Positions 1-7,677 of a stretch of DNA of 12,787 bases are shown piece after piece. The DNA is from Haplosporangium gracile. Taxonomy: Eukaryota > Mortierellomycota > Mortierellomycetes > Mortierellales > Mortierellaceae. The DNA lies in NCBI GenBank assembly GCA_015499985.1, contig JAAAUF010001078.1:1-12787 (forward strand), written 5' to 3'. The notes beneath the pieces were generated by a model. That model had not been told where the DNA came from. It saw only the letters and a program-made list of their open reading frames with translations, and ran no database searches. Each line of letters opens with the position of its first letter. The stretch's first letter is position 1. A program made the position numbers and the translations under genes.

Positions 1-7
1 GGGGAGA

Positions 8-59
<52 letters not shown>

Positions 60-97
60 GAGAGAGAGAGAGGGAAGGAGAGAGAGAGAGAAGAGAG
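1..97. repeat. (GA)n microsatellite / homopurine tract
   Basis: Almost pure GA dinucleotide repeat with a few AAAG, GGG and GGAAGG interruptions. The complementary strand is a CT tract of the kind that precedes start codons elsewhere in this window. It may therefore belong to the leader or promoter of a leftward gene beginning just before the window. Homopurine-homopyrimidine mirror symmetry also makes it triplex-capable in principle. Confidence 0.9.
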
Positions 98-134
98 ACA
101 AGGCCGGAAATAAACAAAATAAGAGAGGCCTTGT
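98..134. repeat. 8-bp perfect inverted repeat, 21-nt spacer
   Basis: ACAAGGCC at 98-105 is the exact reverse complement of GGCCTTGT at 127-134, with an A-rich spacer between. It directly abuts the GA tract and is followed by a T-rich run around 165-180. It could be a small hairpin or a chance palindrome; no function is assigned. Confidence 0.5.
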
Positions 135-334
135 AGAAGAGAAGAGAGATATGAGGACGAGCGTTTTTTTTTTATTTATTTTACTACATTTTTATGACTC
201 CCTGTAAATCTTGGCTATACACTCCACCTCACTAACGGATGACATGTGCTCGCCTTGCTTATTTTGTCACATCTTTTACCTGTGGTAGTGACTGCAACAG
301 GATCAGCGGTTTGAGGAAAAAAGGCAGTTCAAAA

Positions 335-356
335 AAGAAGGGGCTGTCCCCTTTTT
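335..356. repeat. Hairpin, 9-bp stem, 4-nt loop
   Basis: AAGGGG (338-343) pairs with CCCCTT (348-353) around a CTGT loop. The stem extends outward by one G-U and two A-T pairs. It lies about 90 nt from the longer hairpin at 446-499. Confidence 0.5.
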
Positions 357-445
357 CTCCCAGACAACAAAGACCATTAACTCTGAAGTGTGTCTCGTAC
401 ACAAAGTCGGCTCAGCCTCTTCATTACAGAGCGCTAAGAAAAGTT

Positions 446-499
446 GCCTCGCGTGTAAAAGACGGGGAGGCGGATAGTTGGTTCTTTTACATGCAAGGC
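446..499. repeat. Long imperfect hairpin, 17-bp stem
   Basis: Positions 446-462 pair with 483-499: 15 Watson-Crick pairs, one G-U (453/492) and one C/A mismatch (450/495), around a purine-rich 20-nt loop. This is unusually long for random noncoding DNA. It could be a fold-back element, a structured RNA or an sRNA precursor. A 5-bp hairpin with a TTTT loop (508-521) follows, and another 5-bp hairpin (389-403) precedes. Confidence 0.6.
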
Positions 500-852
500 T
501 CCTTTGCAACACTTTTGTGTTTTAAGATAGCAGCAAGTCCAAGGAGGAGGTTTATAAGCCCAATAGCTTTGTGTTTTTCGCGGTGTCTTTCTCTACAAGG
601 TAAGAGTTGTTTGTCGAAAGTGGAATACTTGGTTTATTGTTATTCATAAGACTAACGAAGACTACAAAAACAAAAGAAACGTACGAGGTTCTATTACTTG
701 GTGGTCAAAACAACGGAAAAGGCGCTCGAGCAGCAACAATCATAATTCTAGCGCTGATCATAACTTTTACTACTGCTCCTTAGACAACATAGACTTGATG
801 AAGGGAAGGTCTCAAATGAGTATTATCATAGTTTCTGTGACGTGCAAAAATA

Positions 853-862
853 TTGGCGCCAA
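853..862. promoter_or_regulatory. E2F-like palindrome upstream of the MYND gene
   Basis: TTGGCGCCAA is a perfect 10-bp palindrome ending 77 nt before the ATG at 940. It matches the core of the classical E2F/DP palindrome (TTTGGCGCCAAA). Early-diverging fungi are reported to retain E2F-type factors. The factor and any cell-cycle control are inference. Confidence 0.35.
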
Positions 863-884
863 AACAACTGTGTCTGCCTTTGAG

Positions 885-939
885 CCCTTTTTTTCCTTCT
901 CACTTTCCTCCTCCTTCTTTACATCCGCCCCACACCACC
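885..939 (+). promoter_or_regulatory. Pyrimidine-rich leader of the MYND gene
   Basis: A T/C-rich run (CCCTTTTTTTCCTTCTC and onward) ends in CACACCACC immediately before ATG 940. This gives a good fungal start context with A at -3. The in-frame open stretch extends upstream to 853 with no earlier ATG, and its translation is Pro/Phe/Ser-rich as expected of translated leader. These points select 940 as the start. Confidence 0.6.
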
Positions 940-2463
940 ATGCCAGACAAGTACCAGTGCGACTGCGGATTCGACCACGATCAGGATGAGTACTACGACT
1001 TCTACTCAGATTACGACATCACCGACGACGATGAAGTCGACTACTCGGAAGACGACGACGAATCTTATTTCAACTCAGACTCGGATTCAGAACCCAATGA
1101 AGTTGACTCTACACCTCAGTGCGCACAGTGCCACAAAACCGCAGACCAAACCAAAGAACTCGTTCTCCGGTTATGCACCCACTGCAAGACCGCCCACTAC
1201 TGCACTCGTAAATGCCAAAAGACCCATTGGATCCATCACAAGGAATTCTGTGACAGCGTCTGGAAAATGACCGAACTCCTCAAGGGGTCCAACTACCCTC
1301 CTGGCTTGTATAATGATCTCAAGGAAAACCTAGACCGCTTCAGGTTCGAGTGCAAGTCCTGGCCCGTCATCAAGACTACTCCCGGTGAACCCCCTGGTCC
1401 TAAACCCCCAGCGACTTCAAAGATTCTCTATATGCGGTCCATGGGCGACAAGCCTCCAAAGAGCTCTCGGCCTCCTAAACCAACTGCCGCTGCTATCGCT
1501 AATGCTCCCGCCAAAGCAACTGCAACTCCCTCCAAAGCAGCTGCCCGCACAACTACCAAGCCTGCTGCTCCTGCGACCAAGGTTTCCACTCCTGCTGCCA
1601 AAGCAGCTACTCCTGTTACCAAGACGGCAACCTCTGCTCCTTCTAAACCAGCCGCCACCACCACGATCAAAGCAACCCCTGCTTCGCCTGCCAAACCGAC
1701 TATTTCTGCAAAGCCGGTGGTACCTATGGCTACTACGGCCAAGCCTGCTATTTCAATTACCAAAGCTGCTACTACTTCTGTAAATATGACACCCCCATCA
1801 AGTAACGGCAATGTCAATTTTACAACGCCGACAGCCAAGCCCATCAAAATCGGGAGGGACGCTTCAGGAGCGCCCATCATGACCAATTCGTCAAAGTCGC
1901 CATTGTTTGTCAAGGAATCAGGACAAGAAGTCATTTCGAACGGACTGATCAAGCATATCGACAAACCATATCACCATCTCAACAACAGGACCTGGCTTCA
2001 CGACCGGCCCGAAGAGGATGTCTACAAGCTCTTGATCGATTGTTTCCGGATGCGCCAGCATGACGATTTCACCATGGAAGGACTGAAGGACAAGGACGGC
2101 CTCTATGGAGAGGCGAGTCATAGTCAAGCCGGGTTCAAGCGGTTCTTGGTCAAGGCAGAAGCACGAATGGATCTGTTGCCGCATTGGTGGTTCATGGGTA
2201 AGGCCGCGGCCAATTGTCTGCGACTAGGTGGTGGATTGGGTGCAACTGGCACGGAATGGTCTTCCTTGGCTCGCAAGGTTGATAAGGCTGCGATCATTGA
2301 TCACTATGCTAACCCGGAGATGCCGATGCAGCTGCGGATGCTGGGCGAGCAGATTTATCAGCGTGGACTTGCGGGACAGTGTGGCGCTCATATGATCAAG
2401 TTAAAGATGGAGGCCGAGACCGAGGGGATACACAATATGACTTTCGACATGACCCGTCTCTAG
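940..2463 (+). CDS. MYND-type zinc-finger protein, 507 aa
   Basis: Single exon. Residues 10-50 are very acidic (Asp/Glu/Ser/Tyr). A MYND finger spans residues 61-104: CAQC, then CTHC, then YCTRKCQ, then HWIHHKEFC, giving all seven Cys and the His ligand in canonical order. MYND fingers mediate protein-protein contacts. Residues about 150-310 are a low-complexity Ala/Pro/Thr/Lys linker, probably disordered. Residues about 345-490 form a compact region with RPEEDVYKLLIDCFRMRQ, a WW pair and MPMQLRMLGEQ. I recognise this module as the C-terminal part of many uncharacterised fungal MYND proteins. No SET domain or peptidase motif is present, so it is not a SMYD methyltransferase or MetAP1. The cellular role is unknown. 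The finger is certain and the C-terminal family assignment is from memory. Confidence 0.9.
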   Translation: MPDKYQCDCGFDHDQDEYYDFYSDYDITDDDEVDYSEDDDESYFNSDSDSEPNEVDSTPQCAQCHKTADQTKELVLRLCTHCKTAHYCTRKCQKTHWIHHKEFCDSVWKMTELLKGSNYPPGLYNDLKENLDRFRFECKSWPVIKTTPGEPPGPKPPATSKILYMRSMGDKPPKSSRPPKPTAAAIANAPAKATATPSKAAARTTTKPAAPATKVSTPAAKAATPVTKTATSAPSKPAATTTIKATPASPAKPTISAKPVVPMATTAKPAISITKAATTSVNMTPPSSNGNVNFTTPTAKPIKIGRDASGAPIMTNSSKSPLFVKESGQEVISNGLIKHIDKPYHHLNNRTWLHDRPEEDVYKLLIDCFRMRQHDDFTMEGLKDKDGLYGEASHSQAGFKRFLVKAEARMDLLPHWWFMGKAAANCLRLGGGLGATGTEWSSLARKVDKAAIIDHYANPEMPMQLRMLGEQIYQRGLAGQCGAHMIKLKMEAETEGIHNMTFDMTRL

Positions 2464-2497
2464 CGCAAGTAATGCATTTACTTTTTTTTTTCTCTCT

Positions 2498-2503
2498 AAT
2501 AAA
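2498..2503 (+). terminator. Poly(A) signal AATAAA of the MYND gene
   Basis: AATAAA lies 35 nt after the stop codon, preceded by a T-rich run. A good positional fit for the 3' end of the MYND mRNA. Confidence 0.6.
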
Positions 2504-2839
2504 GAAAGGAAGAAGTGAGGGAGAAAGGAAGAAATAGAAAATGAAAAATATTGTGCGATTATTATTTTGACGAGAGAGGGTTGCGTTCAAGTTTAAAAGT
2601 GAGGTACATGAATCCGATCGAACTGTTGATCGCGATTGTTCGTACTATTGCCATACAACCGCTTAATTTGAATGGATCTTCGCCGTACCACTAGGGTGCC
2701 GCCCTTTGAACGCTTTGCTCGACTTTTTTTATATGGTCAAGTGAGCGGATAAGTGCTTGCTCGATCGTTCCTGAGCCAAGGAAGGTTGGCAGTCACCTTT
2801 TTTTCAGTGATGATGATGAACCTCACATTTGCCTCCTTA
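2504..2839. other. Intergenic, MYND to ceramidase
   Basis: No gene seen. The only structure noted is a bulged hairpin: 2611-2619 pairs with 2628-2637, 9 bp with one bulged C at 2633 and an 8-nt loop. A GATGATGATGAA stretch near 2810 resembles a C box, but no matching D box and terminal stem were found, so no snoRNA is called. Confidence 0.5.
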
Positions 2840-2966
2840 CTACACACTAACTCCCCTCCTTTTGCTCCCCCCTTTTCTATTTTCTTTTTCTCTCCTTCCT
2901 CTCTTTCTTAATTCTCCCTTCAGCCTAACTCGTCCTTTCTTCACATACTCACACCCCAACTGAACG
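2840..2966 (+). promoter_or_regulatory. Pyrimidine-rich promoter/leader of the ceramidase gene
   Basis: Nearly uninterrupted C/T over about 90 nt (CCTTTTGCTCCCCCCTTTTC, then TTCTCTCCTTCCTCTC), followed by CACACCCCAACTGAACG before the ATG at 2967. Same arrangement as at 885-939 and around 4050-4113. Confidence 0.5.
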
Positions 2967-3929
2967 ATGGCGCCAACATCAGTATCGCCAGAATTCGACA
3001 AAATCGGATTCTGGTCACCCAACACGGCATCAATCGACTGGTGCGAGAACAATTACACAGTCAGCTTCTATATCGCAGAGTTCTGGAACACAACCTCCAG
3101 CTTCCTGATCGCCGCCATCGCCGCCACCGGATACATGAATCTAGCCTCGTTCACTGAACGCCGGATGACGCTGTTTATGCAGATATTTTTTGCGACGGGT
3201 GTGGGCTCGGTGCTGTTCCATGGGACGTTGAGACACAAGATGCAGCTGTTGGATGAGTTGCCGATGCTCTATGCCGCAACTGTGGGGATGTTTATCTGTA
3301 TCGAGACCCGGTTTGGGAAGCAGGGTCGGTGGCTCCCTATTGCTCTTGGCGTTTGGTTAGGTGTGTGTCTGTCTTCCTTTCCCTCAGTGCCCTTCTGCTT
3401 CACTGCATGTTGCATGTGCCTGGTTGAAACGCTCTAAACTTAACATCACTTATTCACTTCAATTGACACCCTGCCTTTTCAAAAAGTGGTGACGACGATC
3501 ATATTCTCAACAACGTCAGGGACACTCCAATCGGTCTCCTTCCAAGCAATCTACTCATCCATGGTCCTCACAGGACTCTACTTCCTCCGTGGATTCCACC
3601 TCCAACAACAGCCTATTCGACCCAACCCGGATATCTCGAAACTAATCCGTCTTTCGTGCTGGACTATGCTGACTGCAGTGACTGTGTGGCTGGTGGATTA
3701 CAATCTGTGCACGTTTATCAATGGTGTCAGTGAGGAATCTGTCTTGAAGTGGAACCCGCAGTTGCACGCGTGGTGGCATCTGCTGTCGGCGTATGGTGTC
3801 TATGGCGAGTCTGTTGTAGTGATGTATTATCACTATGATATTCGGGGTCTAGAACCGTATGTGTATATGTGGAAGGGCTTCCTCCCTGCTGTTACTTTTA
3901 TCCAGCCTGCTGAAAAGAAACGCAATTAA
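2967..3929 (+). CDS. Alkaline ceramidase, 278 aa, two exons
   Basis: Exons 2967-3360 and 3487-3929; intron 3361-3486 (126 nt, GTGTGT...AG, phase 1, forming Val132). Family: PF05875, which includes yeast YPC1/YDC1 and animal ACER1-3. These are multi-spanning ER/Golgi membrane enzymes that hydrolyse ceramide to sphingoid base and fatty acid at alkaline pH. Visible motifs: GFWSPNTASIDWCENNY (14-30), AEFWNTTS (37-44), S81 and H85 in SVLFHGTL, D96 in LLDELPM, and H225/H229 in HAWWH. The three His, Ser and Asp match the zinc and catalytic residues known from ACER3. Several hydrophobic segments fit a seven-helix topology, and the length is typical. The tail QPAEKKRN could be a dilysine-type ER signal, though KKRN is not an exact KKXX fit by spacing. 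Downstream neighbour starts 184 nt after the stop. Substrate preference cannot be read from sequence. Confidence 0.93.
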
Positions 3930-4024
3930 ATGCTGTTGTGACATATCTCACTTCCCTTCTTTGACGCGTGGCTATACTTTTTTTTTTTTTATTTTTATCG
4001 CGCGGAATTTCAAAATAAGAAATC

Positions 4025-4030
4025 AATAAA
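4025..4030 (+). terminator. Poly(A) signal AATAAA of the ceramidase gene
   Basis: AATAAA lies about 95 nt after the stop and only 84 nt before the next start codon. The ceramidase 3' end and the promoter of the AN1 gene therefore overlap. A T-rich run (3979-3995) lies just upstream. Confidence 0.5.
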
Positions 4031-4113
4031 AGGCCTGCGTCTGCCTTTTTTTTTTCCTGCTCCCTTTCCTCTTCCACTCCATTCTTCCTCCGCACACATT
4101 TTCTCGAACAGCA

Positions 4114-5670
4114 ATGGAGTTCCCATTAGTCGGCGCTCACTGCGACTCACCTTCATGCCAATCCCTCGACTTTCTCCCTTTCCAATGCACCTTCTGCCAA
4201 AAGACATTCTGTTCTCCTCACAGACTGCCCGCAGACCATGCCTGCCCCAACTGGTCCATGGAATCCCATGCAAACTCGGTCCAAGTCTGTCCACTCTGCG
4301 AGCAGCTCCTTCTCACACCTAAGCAACACGACCCCGCTACTATTGTAACGTGTCTTTATATATTCAACGAAAAAGAACTGCAAAGCAGCAACTTTTACTG
4401 CAATCACAACTATTGTTTAACTGTACCCCCCGTTTTTGATATTCATGAAACAACCATTAGCTGAAGGAACATATAGAAGCAAGGTGCGGTAGCAACCTCC
4501 ACAACCTCCCAAAAGTCCAATCTATCGCCATCCTCTGTGCCCTACCGAAATGCAATCGCCGCGATAGAGTCGTTCAAACCTGTCCTGATTGTTCCCAGAC
4601 CTTTTGTCTCCCACACCGTCAACCACCTGACCACAACTGCCCCAAGATCGAAGAACGCAAACGAGCAGCGGAAGCTGAAGTTGCCAGACGCCAGGAGATT
4701 AAGGATACCATTGCACGGACGCTGACTGGATCTACTACCTCCGCAACGACAGTAGCAGCCACAACGAGGTCGACGATGGCGCCGGAGGAGAAGCAGACGC
4801 AGGCAAAGGTGAAGGCAGAAGCGGCCAAGGCGGCTATTGCAGAGGCAAAAGCCAAGATCGCTGCTAGGAGCACTACTGCCAAATCGGCCGCAACTATTAC
4901 TACAACGCCTTCAGCTATTATTGGTACAACTGCGGCACCGGCTCAGCCAAAGGTCAAGAAGGCTTCTCGCGTCGTCATTGTCATGAAAATCAAGAAAACC
5001 GCTGTGGTAACTAAATCTCCTCTTGCAACTGAAGAATTTGCGGTTGACGATGATGGATCAAATTGATTACTGCAACGCATTAATTGACATGGCGGACGCG
5101 TTTATGGTGATGTACTAGGGCGAAGACAAGATCCCCATCAGCTCAAGGGTATATGTATACATCCGGTCACCTGTGTTTCCTCAGTTAAACGACAAGGCTG
5201 TCTATGTTGACAAGGTAACACTCATATCGTTTTCTTCTACTCATGGTCTGATGAAATGACGCTTCGTTGTGCCTTTGCTAATCATGCTGTGCTTGCTTAC
5301 ATTTGTCGTGCTTTGGCGCTGTAGACTTGGACGGTAGGCCGATCAATGGATAAGATTGTTGAATGGCTCAAGGTTGCCATACCCAAGCATGAACCCTTCG
5401 ATGCCCAAAAGGTAACACATCGTAGTTTTTTTTCTTTCAAAATGATTTCTTAATTATTATATCTTAGGTACTAATAACCTGACTCCAAAATGAACCCTCC
5501 CCTGTTTTAATACTAAACTAATATAGAGATTCAGCATATTTCACGCAAAGGAGCTGGACGATACACCGACAATTCTCAACATGCAGGATCGGTTACAGCA
5601 GATTACAACGGTCGAGAGTGGCGATGTCTTCTTCCTCGCCCCTGCAGACTGGGCATGGTCTACGCAATAA
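4114..5670 (+). CDS. ZFAND1/Cuz1-like protein, 367 aa, five exons
   Basis: Exons 4114-4344, 4461-5006, 5119-5214, 5325-5411, 5527-5670. All four introns (110-116 nt) are phase 0 and begin GTAAC. First AN1 finger at residues 10-44 (C10, C15, C25, C28, C33, H36, H42, C44). Second at 103-137 (C103, C108, C118, C121, C126, H129, H135, C137). The C-x4-C opening is typical of ZFAND1 rather than of the A20/AN1 group. DPATI-LKEHIEARC across the first splice joins the fingers. A Lys/Ala/Thr-rich linker follows (about 140-240). The C-terminal region, from about 247, with YVYI, TWTVGRSMDKIVEWL and GDVFFLAP, matches the ubiquitin-like domain. Family members bind Cdc48/p97 and the 26S proteasome, and act on stress granules during arsenite stress. 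The linker makes it longer than the usual ~270 aa. The stop overlaps AATAAA (5666-5671). Exon joins are inferred. Confidence 0.9.
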
Positions 5671-5671
5671 A
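5666..5671 (+). terminator. AATAAA overlapping the AN1 gene stop codon
   Basis: The stop TAA (5668-5670) lies inside AATAAA. If used, it would give a 3' UTR of only some 15-30 nt, which would avoid the converging AP endonuclease gene 103 bp away. Function not established. Confidence 0.35.
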
Positions 5672-5773
5672 TTCTCATTCGTGTATGAGCAGGTAGCAAC
5701 TTACTCCGCATTGTAGATATTTACAGATGTCTTGTTTCTTCTTCAATGTTCGTGTGTACCATTTCTACGACTA

Positions 5774-7109
5774 CTACAGCTCTCCCTTGATGACCAGGAC
5801 GACGGGGACGTGATCACTGGCACCATAGCATTCCTCCCGGATGACACTCTCAACAAGCCTCTCCTTATACAATTTCTGATCCGTCACAAAGTAATCCAAT
5901 CTCCAACCGATCCCCTTGACACGACACTGGAACCGATACGAGAAATACGAATACTGGCCCTCGGCCTCCTTTCCCGTTCCCTGGATCTTCCGAAAAGTGT
6001 CGACCAAGTCAACTTCCTCGAGGATCTCTGAAAATCCAGCGCGTTCCTCGGGTGTGAAGCCGGCAGAGGCAGTATTGGTCGCTGGGTTCCGCAAATCAAT
6101 CGGCAGATGACAGACATTCAAATCTCCTGTCCAGATGATTTGCTTCCCCTTGCTCTTCAAATCCAACAACCAGGCCTTCATGGCCTTATCCCAGACCATC
6201 CTTTCCTTGAGTCGGACCAGACCCTGACCGGCGTTGGGGACGTAGCATCCAAGGATGAAACAGGTCGGATACTCGAGTGTCACAATGCGACCCTTGGTGC
6301 ATGCTGGGTCTGGGTGAGTAGGCAGACCTGCGGTGACGTTGATAGGCTTGGTCTTGCAGAACATAGCGACTCCGGCATAGCCCTTCTTTTCTTCAAACCC
6401 CCACCAGCTGAAGGGGTAGACCTTGGGATCGACAATGTTAAGGAGGGGTTGTTGCACCTTATGTTCCTGAATGCAAATCACGTCTGCGTCCTCCGCCGTG
6501 ATGTACGTTTTGAAGCCCTATATTTAATGTCAGGGAGGTGAAATCAAAATTGAATCGTGCGTTATTAAAAAGTCAAAAAACATAAACTCTCACACGGATA
6601 CAAAAATCTAGATCGACAGTCTTAAAACTGGGGGAAAAGAGGTTATATACCTTCTTGAGGGAAGCGTTGAGGCCGGAGACATTCCAGGAGGTGATCTTGA
6701 CACAGCCGTCGGGGGTCTTAGGGAGGACCAGAGGGTTAGGCATGGTCGTGTTGATATGCGAGTCGGCGCGGATAGGAATTTTTAATCCTGACTTTTGCTT
6801 CTTCAATGCAGGAAGAGCAGCAGCAGCAGCAGTTGTAGCAGACTTCTTTTGCTTCTTGGTAGCTCCGCTGGCATAATCCCCATCTTCCTTGTCCTCCGTG
6901 CTAGCGGTCTCGACGTCCTCGATGTCCTCGTCGGCTTCCTCGTCTTGGATAGCGCGCTTGGCAGGTTTGGAGGTAGTGGTGGTTGTGACAGTGGTAGAGG
7001 AGGTGACGGAGACTTCTTCGATGGAGACATTATTGTTGGAGGTATCTGTCTGTGTGGTTAGTCTTGACGAGGACCTGGTGGAGGACGCGGTTGTTCGTTT
7101 TGTGGCCAT
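5774..7109 (-). CDS. AP endonuclease, ExoIII/APE1 family, 400 aa, two exons
   Basis: Exons 7109-6651 and 6517-5774 on the minus strand; intron 6650-6518 (133 nt, phase 0). The enzyme cuts DNA 5' to abasic sites in base excision repair. Residues 1-130 are Ser/Thr/Lys-rich and acidic, with a possible nuclear signal (KKQKK, 85-89). The catalytic domain starts near 136. Motifs with APE1 equivalents: SWNVSG (N143=N68), IQEHK (E171=E96), YVPNAGQGLVRL (Y245=Y171), GDLNV (D285/N287=D210/N212), AGFTPEER, WRLDYF (D361=D283), ASDHVP (D388/H389=D308/H309). APE1 Asp70 is replaced by Ser145, and the redox Cys65 position is Thr, so redox signalling as in mammals is not expected. Start at 7109 has an excellent context (ATCATGGCC), but the frame is open upstream to an earlier ATG at 7424 (see separate entry). 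Converges on the AN1 gene. Confidence 0.92.
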
Positions 7110-7424
7110 GATGTTGATTGGTATAATTCCTGAATAGTGGTGAGAAAAAGACGAGCCAATGAGTTGTGAGAGTCGAAAAGTAGCGAATGAGCACACACGA
7201 GTGATGTTGCCTTGACAGTGCAATGTCAAGCACGTTCTAGGGTGTGTGTGAAGAGGGCGAGAAGAGGAGGAGAGGGAGGAAAGAGAGGAGAGGTAGGAAG
7301 AAGAGGAAGAAGAGGAAGAAGTCGCTGTCAGTCGTCGTGTTGGGGTGAATGTTGGTCGAGACAAGTTTAGTGGCAACAACTGACGAACCAGGGACTGGAA
7401 CAGGGACAAGGCACGCATTTTCAT
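7110..7424 (-). other. In-frame N-terminal extension, possible mitochondrial presequence
   Basis: Minus-strand ATG codons at 7424 and 7418 are in frame with the AP endonuclease, and no stop intervenes for 105 codons. The extension begins MKMRALSLFQSLVRQLLPL and continues with LSRPTFTPTRRLTATSS. It is rich in Arg, Ser and Leu and has no Asp/Glu in its first 80 or so residues, as in mitochondrial presequences. Start context is AACAACAATG after a T-rich leader. A Ser run (SSSSSSSSYLSS) comes from a CTT/TCC tract at 7255-7320, which could equally be an untranslated pyrimidine leader. If used, the long isoform would be 505 aa. Confidence 0.45.
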
Positions 7425-7677
7425 TGTTGTTTGTGAGATGAAAAAAAAAGAATGCCCTGGCGTCGTGTAAAAAATCATACGGACCATAATTGGCTGCTGA
7501 TAAAGAAAAAGGCAGTCCACCCAATCGATCGCTTGCTCCAGCCACATTCCATTATCTGCCGTTGGGACTTCTTAGAGTCGTTTGTAACTCATTCGTTCCT
7601 CCTTCACTTTCACACCCTCACACAATTTAAACTTTCACGTTCACATTCATCGCATCCCTATACACTAATTGCACACA
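7425..7677. promoter_or_regulatory. Shared divergent promoter with opposed CCAAT boxes
   Basis: This interval separates the leftward AP endonuclease (long start) from the rightward CobW gene. ATTGG at 7489-7493 is a CCAAT box on the minus strand. CCAAT at 7521-7525 is on the plus strand, 153 nt before ATG 7678. CCAAT boxes are bound by the fungal HAP/NF-Y complex. The last 100 nt before 7678 are C/T-rich (TTCGTTCCTCCTTCACTTTC). Co-regulation of repair and metal-GTPase genes is inference. Confidence 0.45.

Larger units (their letters stand above)
135..852. other. Intergenic region upstream of the MYND gene, with hairpins
   Basis: No credible protein gene was found. One open frame of 136 codons (239-649, +) resembles no known family and has the irregular composition of chance ORFs. 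The region holds several hairpins between 335 and 521, listed separately, and an E2F-like palindrome at its right end. I saw no tRNA, 5S or U6 signature. Confidence 0.6.

Noticed and set aside
239..649. 136-codon open frame on the plus strand
   Set aside because: No family resemblance, irregular Cys/Ser/Arg composition, no pyrimidine leader or splice pattern, and it overlaps the hairpin cluster. Most likely chance.
1428..1964. 178-codon open frame on the minus strand, Ala/Val-rich
   Set aside because: Antisense shadow of the Ala/Pro/Thr/Lys linker of the MYND protein. Low complexity produces long frames in several phases.
2805..2822. C/D-box snoRNA signal (GTGATGATGATGAA)
   Set aside because: No paired terminal stem and no properly placed D box found.
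6107..6541. 144-codon plus-strand open frame
   Set aside because: Lies opposite the catalytic exon of the AP endonuclease, which has clear family motifs. It is an antisense shadow.
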